Below are positions 35,924-44,352 of a stretch of 64,000 nucleotides of DNA, in pieces (positions within the stretch are counted from its first letter, which is position 1; each line of letters starts with the position of its first letter). A model generated the notes under the pieces. The model searched no databases and was not told the origin of the DNA. It saw nothing but the letters and a program-made list of their open reading frames with translations. Origin of the DNA: ZC4RG42 sp036676355 (GTDB lineage: Bacteria > Pseudomonadota > Gammaproteobacteria > Burkholderiales > SG8-39); contig JAKFDA010000055.1 in the NCBI GenBank assembly GCA_036676355.1, positions 24,529 through 88,528 of the forward strand. Reading direction: 5' to 3'. The translations under genes were made by a program, and so were the position numbers.

Positions 35924-36448
35924 ATGAAAAGGCGGTGGGTGATCTATATCGCGGTAATCGCATTGGCAGGCTGCGCAGGTACGTCGGGCGACATGTCGAC
36001 GTCTACTGCGGGTGCGATATTGAAGCCCACCGCGGGCAATACCGCGAATGGAACGGTGCAGTTCGAGCAGCATCGCCGCAAGGTGCGCGTGAGCGGGGAA
36101 GTTGCCGGCTTGCAGCCCAACAGTCAGCATGGCTTTCATGTGCATGAGAAAGGCGACTGCAGTGCGCCGGATGCGAGCAGCGCCGGCGGGCACTTCAACC
36201 CGCTGAAAAAAGAGCATGGGCACGCAATGCCAGGCGGACACCATGCCGGTGATATGCCGAACCTGCGCGCCAACGCCGACGGACGTGCCACTTTCAGCTT
36301 TGATCTAAGCGGCATGACGGTGACGGAAGGGCAGACAAGTATCGTCGGCAAAAGCGTGGTCGTTCATGCCAAGGGGGACGATTACCGCAGCCAGCCGGCC
36401 GGCGATTCGGGTGCGCGGATCGCATGCGGTGTGATCGACAAGCGGTGA
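35924..36448 (+). CDS. sodC: Cu/Zn superoxide dismutase family lipoprotein
   Basis: 174 aa. Lipobox LAGC (Cys16) marks it as a lipoprotein. The Cu/Zn SOD fold signatures are present: HGFHVHEKGDC (copper histidines and disulfide Cys), GGHFNP (bridging His), a HHAGDMPNL zinc loop with Asp, and the end GDSGARIACGVI (second disulfide Cys). The last copper His is in VVVHAKGDD. All metal ligands seem to be in place, so it should remove superoxide in the periplasm. It is last in the formate dehydrogenase operon; a strong terminator follows 15 bp after the stop. Confidence 0.92.
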   Translation: MKRRWVIYIAVIALAGCAGTSGDMSTSTAGAILKPTAGNTANGTVQFEQHRRKVRVSGEVAGLQPNSQHGFHVHEKGDCSAPDASSAGGHFNPLKKEHGHAMPGGHHAGDMPNLRANADGRATFSFDLSGMTVTEGQTSIVGKSVVVHAKGDDYRSQPAGDSGARIACGVIDKR

Positions 36449-36463
36449 ACATGCAGGCAACTC

Positions 36464-36501
36464 AAAAATAAAAAGGGCGCTTCGGCGCCCTTTTTATTTT
36501 T
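36464..36501. terminator. Rho-independent terminator of the formate dehydrogenase operon
   Basis: A 17-bp perfect stem with a TTCG tetraloop: left arm 36464-36480 (A/T-rich base then GGGCGC), right arm 36485-36501 (GCGCCC then a T-rich run). The GC core with flanking A and T runs makes it bidirectional in principle. It sits directly after sodC. Confidence 0.95.
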
Positions 36502-36660
36502 GGCAATGTTGCAATGAGGCCGCGCTCGTATGTAGGGTGAACGCCAGGTTGTGAAGCGCGCGGCGGACAGCACCGATAGCTTGATACGGCGTATGGACCG
36601 CGCCATATATACGCCGGGATTTCGAGCGCACCGCGCTTCGAGTCCTGGGCAGTACGATGA

Positions 36661-39372
36661 TTGCGCCTGACGCGCGCCTTGGCGTCCGCGTCACGGCGAC
36701 CTGGAGCGACTGTGCACGCACTCGTATCGCGGGCGCAATACAAAGCGGCGGCCTTGCGTATCGCACGGCTGACCGGCCGTTTCCTGGCTCCCTGGTTCGT
36801 CCTTCTTTTATCCCTGTTCATCACGCTGATTGTGTGGCAGGTGGTGCTCGATCGGAATGCCGAGCGCGCGCAACTGCATTTTGATTTCGAAATAGAGCGC
36901 GCCGAAAAGGCCATTCAGGAGCGCATCAGCCTCCATGAAAGCGCATTGCGCGGCGCGCGTGGTCATCTGGCCGATGACGCGTTCATCACCGAAGCTGAGT
37001 GGCAGCGCTATCTCCAAGGCCTGAATATCGAGCATTACGCCGGGCTGGAGGCTGTGGGCCTGGCCATGCGCGTAATGGCCAAGGACAGGGAACTGTATCT
37101 TAGGGCCGTGCGCGCACTCGGTCAGGGCGATTACCAGATCAAACCCGAAGGTGAGCGTCCGCAGTATTTTCCGGTCACCTACCTGGAACCAATGCTCAAG
37201 AAATACGAGCCCCTGATCGGATTCGACATGTTGAGTGATCCGGTGCGGCACGCCGCCATGCAGCGTGCGATGCGCGACGGAGCGTCAGCCATCACGGAGC
37301 CAATCGCGCCGGCCGTGAATACCGTCGAACCTGCATATGGTTTTTCGATGTTTCTGCCGGTCTATGCGGGAGGCGGGGTGCCGCCGACCGTTGATCAGCG
37401 CGAAGCGCGCCTGGTCGCATTCGTTTTCAGTCCGTACACCATGAACCAGTTCATGGACGCACTTTTCACGGACGACGATATCGATCTGCTCACGTTACGC
37501 GTGTACGAGGGGAGCCGCCGCGATGCCGGCACGTTGCTGTACGACAGCACCACGCACTTCAACCCGTCGCCGCTGGGCCAGTCTCCGCGCTTCGAGCGCT
37601 TCGATACGATCACTGTAGGCGGTACGGAATGGACGCTGCAATTCGCCACCAGCGCGTTGTTCGACGAAGCCCATCGCGATGGCGACGAAGCGCTGGTGTG
37701 GCTGATCGGTGTGCCGGTCAGCTTCATTCTGTTTCTGTTGATGCGTGGTATCGCGGCATCGCGCGTGCGAGCGCTGGATGCGGCCGATGCAAGCGCGCTA
37801 CGACTGCGTGCTTCGCAGGCGCAATTCGATGCCGCCATGCGGAGTGCGCGGGACGCGATCGTATCGGCGGATAGCGGCGGCAACATCATCTATTTCAATC
37901 CGGCGGCGGAGCAACTTTACGGTTACGCGGCCGATGAAGTAATGGGGCGCCCCATGATGTTGCTGGGGCCGCCGGAAGAGCGCGAGCAGAGCGAGGCCGG
38001 GTTCGCGCGACTCATCGCAAGCGATATGTCGAAGCTGCCGGCGACCTTGCTGTTCGGCACTGCGGTTCGCAAGGATGGAACCAGAATTCCGGTGGAGATG
38101 AGCGCGGCCAGTTGGCGCAACGACGAGGGTGTCTTCGCAACGATGATTGTGCGCGATATCACCGCGCGGCGGCAGTCCGAGGAAGCGGTTCGTCGCCTGA
38201 ACGAAGACCTCGAACGCCGTGTCGCGGAACGCACCGAGGAGTTGCAACATACGCTCGAGGAATACGAGCGTGCTGACCAGTTTCGCAAATCGGTGATGGA
38301 AAACGCCATGGTGGGCCTGCTCACGCTCGATCGAAACGGCCTGATAACCATGGCCAACAAGGTCTTTTGCGTATTGGTCGACTACGCTCCGGAAGAGCTC
38401 TATGGCCGGCACTGGTCGATGCTGACCGGCGCCGAGGAAGCGCAGCGATTGAGGCCCGCTGTGGGACGGATCATCCATGAGGAGCGCACCATCGAGAATT
38501 ACGAAATCGACTTGACCAGAAAAGACGGGCAGATCGTCCATGTTGCATTCGGCGCCAATCCGCTCAGCGTGCGAGGAGAAGTCGTCGGTTCGGTTGTTAC
38601 GGTGATGGATATTACCGAGCGCAAGCTTGCCGACGCCCAGACGCAGCGCTTCAATGCGGAGCTCGAACGTCGTGTGACGGAGCGGACTGCCGAACTCCAG
38701 ACGGCCAATGAGGAGATGGAGTCGTTCACCTATTCCGTATCGCACGATCTGCGCGCCCCGCTGCGGCATATCGATGGGCACATACAGATGCTGCTGGAGG
38801 AAAGCCGGGAAACGCTCGATCCGGAAAAGAAACGACGTTTGCAGCGCATCGGCAACGCCGCACTGCATATGGCCAAATTGATCGACGACCTATTGCTGTT
38901 CTCGCGCATGGGCAGGACCGCATTACGCAAGACATCGGTCGATATGGCCGCGCTGGTCGGTCGCGTGCAGACGGCCGTTTCAAACGAAGCGCACGCACCA
39001 AAGGTGGAGTGGACCATCGGGCCCTTGCCGACAGTGAGGTGCGATGAGCACCTGATGGAGCGGCTATGGACCAATCTCCTATCCAACGCGTTGAAATATT
39101 CCAGCAACCGGGCGGTCGCCAGAGTTGCAGTGGAGGCGCAACGCGGCGTCAACGAATGGGTATTCAGCGTGCGGGATAACGGCGTGGGTTTCGACATGCG
39201 TTATGCCGACAAACTGTTCAGGGTGTTCGAGCGTCTGCATGCGGGCGAATTCACCGGAACAGGGATCGGACTGGCCAGCGTGCAGCGTATCGCCAAGCGG
39301 CACGGCGGGCGCGCGTGGGCGGAAGGCAAGGTCAACGAAGGTGCGACGTTCCACTTCACCCTGCCTGATTGA
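36661..39372 (+). CDS. Membrane sensor histidine kinase (CHASE, two PAS, HisKA, HATPase)
   Basis: 903 aa. TM1 ~43-63 (APWFVLLLSLFITLIVW), periplasmic CHASE domain ~75-310 (YPVTYLEP-like FPVTYLEPM; VGFDM-like LIGFDMLSD), TM2 ~344-361, PAS ~394-510, coiled coil, PAS ~545-660, coiled coil, HisKA with His695 (SHDLRAPLRHIDG, the phytochrome-like type) and HATPase ~790-903 (DNGVGFD; GTGIGLA). No receiver domain. The start is TTG 36661, or GTG 36712, which still keeps TM1. It is the second CHASE kinase in the window, one on each side of the cofactor/formate dehydrogenase block. No response regulator is adjacent. Confidence 0.88.
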   Translation: MRLTRALASASRRPGATVHALVSRAQYKAAALRIARLTGRFLAPWFVLLLSLFITLIVWQVVLDRNAERAQLHFDFEIERAEKAIQERISLHESALRGARGHLADDAFITEAEWQRYLQGLNIEHYAGLEAVGLAMRVMAKDRELYLRAVRALGQGDYQIKPEGERPQYFPVTYLEPMLKKYEPLIGFDMLSDPVRHAAMQRAMRDGASAITEPIAPAVNTVEPAYGFSMFLPVYAGGGVPPTVDQREARLVAFVFSPYTMNQFMDALFTDDDIDLLTLRVYEGSRRDAGTLLYDSTTHFNPSPLGQSPRFERFDTITVGGTEWTLQFATSALFDEAHRDGDEALVWLIGVPVSFILFLLMRGIAASRVRALDAADASALRLRASQAQFDAAMRSARDAIVSADSGGNIIYFNPAAEQLYGYAADEVMGRPMMLLGPPEEREQSEAGFARLIASDMSKLPATLLFGTAVRKDGTRIPVEMSAASWRNDEGVFATMIVRDITARRQSEEAVRRLNEDLERRVAERTEELQHTLEEYERADQFRKSVMENAMVGLLTLDRNGLITMANKVFCVLVDYAPEELYGRHWSMLTGAEEAQRLRPAVGRIIHEERTIENYEIDLTRKDGQIVHVAFGANPLSVRGEVVGSVVTVMDITERKLADAQTQRFNAELERRVTERTAELQTANEEMESFTYSVSHDLRAPLRHIDGHIQMLLEESRETLDPEKKRRLQRIGNAALHMAKLIDDLLLFSRMGRTALRKTSVDMAALVGRVQTAVSNEAHAPKVEWTIGPLPTVRCDEHLMERLWTNLLSNALKYSSNRAVARVAVEAQRGVNEWVFSVRDNGVGFDMRYADKLFRVFERLHAGEFTGTGIGLASVQRIAKRHGGRAWAEGKVNEGATFHFTLPD

Positions 39373-39374
39373 GG

Positions 39375-39535
39375 CAGCGGAGAGCTGAGAGCGGGGAATA
39401 AAAAGCAGTCGGGCGAACAACCGGGAGGCCCGCTCCTAAGGGGTAGCCGCGTAAGGGCGTTTTTCCAGATGGGTGCGGTCGGGCTTCAGAAGATTTTGGT
39501 TTTCGCGCTCCGCTCTCGGCTCTTGGCTGTTGTCA
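39375..39535. repeat. Degenerate heptad-type repeats in the kinase-fumarase gap
   Basis: GCGGAGAGCTGAGAGCGGGG (39375 onward) and, inverted, CTCTCGGCTCTTGGCTGTT near 39517-39535 belong to the same AGCTGAG/AGCCAAG family as the array at 13781-13868. The rest of the 227-bp gap (39373-39599) shows no gene. Confidence 0.5.
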
Positions 39536-39599
39536 AGATTGCGTTTCTGACTGTCCTGTCCTACTTTTCGACTTTGCATTCAGCGTCCGGAGCGCCCGC

Positions 39600-41108
39600 A
39601 TGGCGACTATCAAGCAGGAAGACTTCATTCAAAGCATCGCCGATGCGTTCCAGTTCATTTCCTATTACCACCCGGAGGATTTCATCCGGGCGATGAGCGC
39701 GGCCTATGAGCGCGAACAGTCGCCGGCCGCCAAGGATGCGATTGCGCAGATTCTCGTCAACTCGCGCATGTGTGCGGAAGGAAGGCGTCCGATCTGTCAG
39801 GACACCGGTATTGCCATGGTGTTTCTCAAAATCGGCATGGACGTGCGCTGGGATGCGAGCATGTCGGTCGAGGACATGGTCAACGAAGGCGTGCGGCGCG
39901 CCTATCTCGCCCCCGACAATGTTTTGCGTGCGTCGATCCTGGTCGATCCGGCGTTCGGCCGCAAGAACACGCGCGACAATACGCCCGCGGTCATTCACAT
40001 GAGCGTGGTGCCGGGCGACACGGTGGACGTCACGATCGCGGCCAAGGGCGGCGGCTCGGAAAACAAAGCCAAGTTCAAGATGCTGGTGCCGGCCGACGAT
40101 CTGGTCGAATTCATTCTCGATCAGGTGCCCGACATGGGCGCGGGCTGGTGTCCGCCCGGCATGCTCGGCATTGGCATCGGCGGTACGGCGGAAAAGGCGA
40201 TGGTGCTCGCCAAGGAAGCGCTGATGGAGCCCATCGACATGCATGAACTCAAAGCGCGCGGACCGCGGAACAAGGTCGAGGAACTGCGTATCGAATTGTA
40301 CGATCGCATCAACGCGCTCGGCATCGGCGCACAAGGTCTCGGCGGTCTGACCACCGTGCTTGACATCAAGATCAGGGATTACCCGACGCATGCCGCGTCC
40401 AAACCCGTTGCAATCATTCCCAACTGCGCGGCGACCCGTCATGCGCATTTCGTCCTCGACGGCAGCGGGCCTGTGCAATTGCAGCCGCCGAGTCTCGCCA
40501 TCTGGCCGAAGCTGACTTACTCGGGCGTCGATGGGGCGAAGCGCGTGAATCTGGATACGATGACGCGCGAAGAAATTGCGACCTGGAAATCGGGCGATCG
40601 GCTGCTGCTCTCGGGCAAGTTGCTGACCGGCCGCGATGCGGCGCATAAACGATTGGTGGAAATGCTTGCCCGTGGGGAAAAGCTACCGGTCGATTTTCGC
40701 AATCGGTTCATTTATTACGTCGGCCCGGTCGATCCCGTGCGCGACGAAGTGGTCGGCCCGGCCGGTCCCACGACCTCCCAGCGCATGGACAAATACACCG
40801 ACGCGATGTTGCAACAGACCGGGCTGATCGGCATGGTCGGCAAGGCCGAACGCGGCCCGCAGGCGATCGAGACGATCAAGCGGCACAAGGCCGTCTATTG
40901 CATCGCCGTCGGCGGTGCCGCGTACCTTGTTTCAAAAGCGATACGCAGCGCACGCGTGCTCGCTTTCGAAGATCTCGGCATGGAAGCGATTTACGAATTC
41001 GACGTGCGCGACATGCCCGTCACGGTCGCGGTCGACTCAAATGGTGAATCGGTCCATACCAGCGGTCCGGCGAAATGGCGGGCACAAATCGCCATCACCG
41101 CTGTTTAA
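39600..41108 (+). CDS. fumA: Fumarate hydratase, class I (4Fe-4S)
   Basis: 502-aa single-chain class I fumarase, interconverting fumarate and malate. The three expected cluster cysteines are in RPICQDTG (Cys66), GWCPPGMLGIGIGG and IPNCAATRHAHF; the C-terminal beta domain begins about VNLDTMTREE and includes GPAGPTTSQRMD. It is an oxygen-sensitive enzyme, unlike FumC. It stands alone after a repeat-rich gap. Confidence 0.94.
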   Translation: MATIKQEDFIQSIADAFQFISYYHPEDFIRAMSAAYEREQSPAAKDAIAQILVNSRMCAEGRRPICQDTGIAMVFLKIGMDVRWDASMSVEDMVNEGVRRAYLAPDNVLRASILVDPAFGRKNTRDNTPAVIHMSVVPGDTVDVTIAAKGGGSENKAKFKMLVPADDLVEFILDQVPDMGAGWCPPGMLGIGIGGTAEKAMVLAKEALMEPIDMHELKARGPRNKVEELRIELYDRINALGIGAQGLGGLTTVLDIKIRDYPTHAASKPVAIIPNCAATRHAHFVLDGSGPVQLQPPSLAIWPKLTYSGVDGAKRVNLDTMTREEIATWKSGDRLLLSGKLLTGRDAAHKRLVEMLARGEKLPVDFRNRFIYYVGPVDPVRDEVVGPAGPTTSQRMDKYTDAMLQQTGLIGMVGKAERGPQAIETIKRHKAVYCIAVGGAAYLVSKAIRSARVLAFEDLGMEAIYEFDVRDMPVTVAVDSNGESVHTSGPAKWRAQIAITAV

Positions 41109-41275
41109 GTAGCAACCTCTCGGTTTGGCACATTAGCGGCACGGGCCTTGCAGTCCAATGAGCGTCAAGCATCGCGTTTCGCTTTTGATGCTGCCGTAAA
41201 ACACAGGGCTGCACGGCTTTGCGCTTAAGGAGCGGCCTGCATCGTGTTCAATGAACTGACGAGGATCTTGAAGCG

Positions 41276-41575
41276 ATGGAAACCGAAGAAGATGTCCATA
41301 TCGCCGGGATTCTCGTTCACGCGCGCCCCGAATTGATCGAGCGCGTGCAGGAGAATATCCAGTCGCTCGACGGCGCTGAGGTGTTGACGGCAACGCAGTC
41401 CGGCAAAATCGTTGTCACGCTCGAATCGGAAACATCCGCCGGCATTGTCGAAGCCCTCGCTGCGATCGGCGACGTGTATGGCGTGCTTTCGACTGCGCTG
41501 GTATACGAGCATCATGAGGCGTCCGACATCCGGTTGGAGCAGGACTTCGGTTTCGGCGCTTCGCAAATTCAATAA
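41276..41575 (+). CDS. napD: Chaperone NapD-like protein
   Basis: 99-aa ferredoxin-like-fold protein: HIAGILVHARPELIERVQENI, ..GAEVLTATQSGKIVVTLE and ALAAIGDVYGVLSTALVYEHHE match NapD. NapD binds the Tat signal of the periplasmic nitrate reductase NapA and prevents early export. No napA, napB or other nap gene is in the window; the nearest Tat-exported molybdoenzyme is FdhA. The following 313 bp carry no gene, and tupBCA comes next on the same strand. Confidence 0.85.
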   Translation: METEEDVHIAGILVHARPELIERVQENIQSLDGAEVLTATQSGKIVVTLESETSAGIVEALAAIGDVYGVLSTALVYEHHEASDIRLEQDFGFGASQIQ

Positions 41576-41888
41576 GCATCCGCGCTCCCGGCAAGACCTC
41601 CGCAGGAGAGTCCGCGAGTGTTGATCGCTCCGGTTTGTCTTGATCGTGTGCGGACCGCAGATGGGCCGGCAGCCCGATCGCCCTCGGCAAATCATTCTTC
41701 CCCTATCGCGGCGTAACCGCAGCCGTATCCGAGTCCTCGTGGTCGATATGTCAGCAAAAGCCCGTCAACCTATGCTGAATCGATCATATTGTTTCAAGCC
41801 CGCCAATTGACCTAAGCTGCGTCGCCAAGGTGCAAGTATGTAGACGCGCCACACAGGTGGCAGTCGAAGTCGCGCGGGGATCAAATAA
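41576..41888 (+). other. Gene-free 313-bp leader upstream of tupBCA with several hairpins
   Basis: No convincing coding frame. Potential stems: CTCC-GCA-GGAG (41598-41608), GTCCGC (41610-41615) with GCGGAC (41650-41655), and GGGC (41663-41666) with GCCC (41672-41675). It ends at the tupB GTG start. It could be a structured leader, but I cannot match it to a known molybdenum/tungsten cofactor riboswitch. Confidence 0.35.
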
Positions 41889-42593
41889 GTGAACGAAATA
41901 TCGCTGGCTTTCAGCCAGGCGACCGCGCTGATCGCGCAGTTCGATCCGGTGCTGTTGGAAATCGTGCTGTTGAGCCTGCGCGTCAGCCTCAGCGCGGTCT
42001 GCATTGCGACGCTGATCGGTCTGCCTTTGGGCGCCGCCATCGCGGTCGGTCGTTTTCCGGGGCGCAACGTGCTGATCGTTGCGCTGAATGCGTTGATGGG
42101 CCTGCCGCCGGTCGTCGCCGGCCTGCTCGTCTATTTGTTGTTGTCGCGCGCCGGCCCGCTGGGCGAACTCGGCCTGCTGTTCACGCCGGGCGCGATGATT
42201 TTCGTACAGACGGTGCTGATCACGCCGATCATCGCAGCGCTCGGCCGGCAGGCCATCGAAGACGCGTGGCTGGAATACCGCGATCAATTGCGTTCGCTCG
42301 GCTCGAATCTTTTCTCTTCGGTCATCACGCTGCTGTGGGACACGCGTTTTTCGCTCCTCACGGCAGTCCTTGCGGGATTCGGCCGTGCCGCGGCCGAGGT
42401 CGGCGCGGTGATGATCGTCGGCGGCAACATCGACGGTGTCACGCGCGTCATGACGACCGCCATCGCGCTTGAAACGAGCAAGGGCGATCTGCCGCTCGCG
42501 CTCGGCCTCGGCGTCATCCTCATGACTCTTGTGATTCTGCTCAACGCGGCAGCTTATTTCACCAAAGAGTCGGCGCAGCGGCGTTATGGATAG
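41889..42593 (+). CDS. tupB: Tungstate ABC transporter permease TupB
   Basis: 234-aa inner-membrane permease with five to six helices (ALIAQFDPVLLEIVLLSLRVSLSAV at the start). The coupling loop with the EAA-like sequence is QAIEDAWLEYRDQLRSLGS; GFGRAAAEVGAVMIVGGNIDGVTRV is typical of the TupB/WtpB/ModB family. GTG start. It overlaps tupC by 8 bp. The identity as tungstate rather than molybdate rests on the TupA partner. Confidence 0.9.
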   Translation: MNEISLAFSQATALIAQFDPVLLEIVLLSLRVSLSAVCIATLIGLPLGAAIAVGRFPGRNVLIVALNALMGLPPVVAGLLVYLLLSRAGPLGELGLLFTPGAMIFVQTVLITPIIAALGRQAIEDAWLEYRDQLRSLGSNLFSSVITLLWDTRFSLLTAVLAGFGRAAAEVGAVMIVGGNIDGVTRVMTTAIALETSKGDLPLALGLGVILMTLVILLNAAAYFTKESAQRRYG

Positions 42594-43335
42594 GGAAAAC
42601 CCCATCAGCCACTTGTCGCCATCCATTCTGCCGCTCACGCTCGATGAACTGAGTTTCGTGACGGCAAGCGGGCAGACCATCATCGATCGCATCTCGGTGG
42701 AACTCAACGCCGGAACGCGGACCATCATTCTCGGACCGAACGGCGCGGGCAAAAGTGTGCTGCTGCGCTTGTGTCACGGTCTGCTGCAACCGACTTCCGG
42801 GGCGGTGCGCTGGAATGTCGATACAACGATTGCGCGCGCACGGCAGGCCATGGTGTTCCAGCGGCCGGTGATGCTGCGTCGCTCCGCCGTCGCCAATATC
42901 GAATATGCCTTGAAGCTGCGGGGTGTGAACGGCGCCGAGCGTTCCGTACGTGCGCACACAGCATTGGAACTGGTCGGCCTTGCCGATCTGGCTTCGCGTT
43001 CGGCGCGCGTGCTGTCCGGCGGCGAACAGCAACGCCTCGCACTCGCCCGCGCATGGGCGCTGCGCCCGGAAGTTCTTTTTCTCGACGAGCCGACCGCCAG
43101 CCTCGATCCCACCGCAAGCGCCGAAGTCGAGCGCATCGTGCAGACCATTCATGCGGCCGGCACCAAGATCGTCATGTGCACCCATAACCTCGGTCAGGCG
43201 CGGCGCCTGGGTGACGAAGTGTTGTTCATACACGGCGGACGACTGATGGAACGCTCGCCGGTCGACGTGTTTTTCAAGCAGCCGGCTACGGCAGAAGCAA
43301 ACGCCTTTATAAAGGGAGAACTACCATGGGCCTGA
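42586..43335 (+). CDS. tupC: Tungstate ABC transporter ATP-binding protein TupC
   Basis: 249-aa ATPase: Walker A LGPNGAGKSVLLR, Q-loop MVFQRPVMLRRS, signature LSGGEQQRLALARA, Walker B VLFLDEPTASLDP and H-loop CTHN. It lacks a C-terminal TOBE domain, as expected for TupC in contrast to ModC. It overlaps tupB by 8 bp and tupA by 10 bp, so the three genes are tightly coupled. Confidence 0.9.
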   Translation: MDRENPISHLSPSILPLTLDELSFVTASGQTIIDRISVELNAGTRTIILGPNGAGKSVLLRLCHGLLQPTSGAVRWNVDTTIARARQAMVFQRPVMLRRSAVANIEYALKLRGVNGAERSVRAHTALELVGLADLASRSARVLSGGEQQRLALARAWALRPEVLFLDEPTASLDPTASAEVERIVQTIHAAGTKIVMCTHNLGQARRLGDEVLFIHGGRLMERSPVDVFFKQPATAEANAFIKGELPWA

Positions 43336-44162
43336 TACGAAGAAGTTTATTCGCGATGGCGATCGCGCTTGGCGCGCTGATGTGTGTGCCGACGCAAGCG
43401 CAGGACAAATTCATCACCGTCGCATCGACGACCTCCACCGAGAGCTCCGGGCTGTTCAAACACATTCTGCCGATCTTCGAGAGGAAGACCGGCATCAACG
43501 TGCGCGTGATCGCGCAAGGCACGGGGCAGGCGCTCGACACGGCGCGTCGCGGTGATGCCGACGTCGTCTTCGTGCACGCGAAAGCGGCCGAGGATAAGTT
43601 CATTGCAGAAGGCAACGGCGTGAAGCGTTTTCCGGTGATGTACAACGACTTCGTCGTCATCGGTCCGAAAAGCGATCCGGCCAAAGTCGCCGGCATGGAC
43701 GACGTGACCAAGGCGTTGGAGAAGGTCAAGGCGGCCAAGGCGCCGTTCGTCTCGCGCGGCGACAAGAGTGGCACGCACATGGCCGAACTCAAGCTCTGGA
43801 AAATGGCGGGCATCGACATCGCCGCCGACAAGGGCGAGTGGTATCGCGAAACCGGCCAGGGCATGGGCGCGGCGTTGAACACCGCCGCATCGATGAATGC
43901 CTATCTGCTGGCCGATCGCGGCACCTGGCTGTCGTTCAAGAACCGCGCCGATCTCAAAGTGCTGGTCGAAGGCGACAAACGTCTGTTCAATCAGTACGGT
44001 GTGATTCTGGTGAATCCGGCAGAGCATCCGCATGTGAAGAAGGAATTCGGCCAGCAGTTCATCGACTGGATCATTTCGCCTGAGGGCCAGAAGGCCATCG
44101 CCGACTACAAGATCGACGGCGAGCAGCTGTTCTTCCCGAACGCCAATCAGCCGGGCGTATGA
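43326..44162 (+). CDS. tupA: Tungstate-binding periplasmic protein TupA
   Basis: 278-aa binding protein. Signal peptide (LFAMAIALGALMCVPTQAQ) then the TupA hallmark TVASTTSTESSGLF, the TTTS-type tungstate-binding segment; GDADVVFVHAK and VSRGDKSGTHMAELKLW complete the ligand site. TupA proteins bind tungstate with very high affinity and discriminate against molybdate. The gene order B-C-A puts the binding protein last. The Shine-Dalgarno stretch AAAGGGAGAA precedes ATG 43326. Confidence 0.92.
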   Translation: MGLIRRSLFAMAIALGALMCVPTQAQDKFITVASTTSTESSGLFKHILPIFERKTGINVRVIAQGTGQALDTARRGDADVVFVHAKAAEDKFIAEGNGVKRFPVMYNDFVVIGPKSDPAKVAGMDDVTKALEKVKAAKAPFVSRGDKSGTHMAELKLWKMAGIDIAADKGEWYRETGQGMGAALNTAASMNAYLLADRGTWLSFKNRADLKVLVEGDKRLFNQYGVILVNPAEHPHVKKEFGQQFIDWIISPEGQKAIADYKIDGEQLFFPNANQPGV

Positions 44163-44352
44163 AAGCGGTCCGATTGCCGTACTGGCGATCGCTCCGGCCA
44201 GACGGCATATGTCGCCTGGTCGGGGCGCCGCGACCCGCCGGCGAGCGCGATCCGCCGTTGCCGAAATTGCAACATGTACCGGCATGGACCGCTTCGCGCT
44301 GCCCGCGCGTTAAGTTAAGGTAGCGGCCTGTTCGCGAGCGTCTCTTCATTTC

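Noticed and set aside
41576..41888. Moco/Tuco riboswitch upstream of tupB
   Set aside because: Stems are possible, but the conserved core of the family was not recognised; kept only as a low-interest observation.
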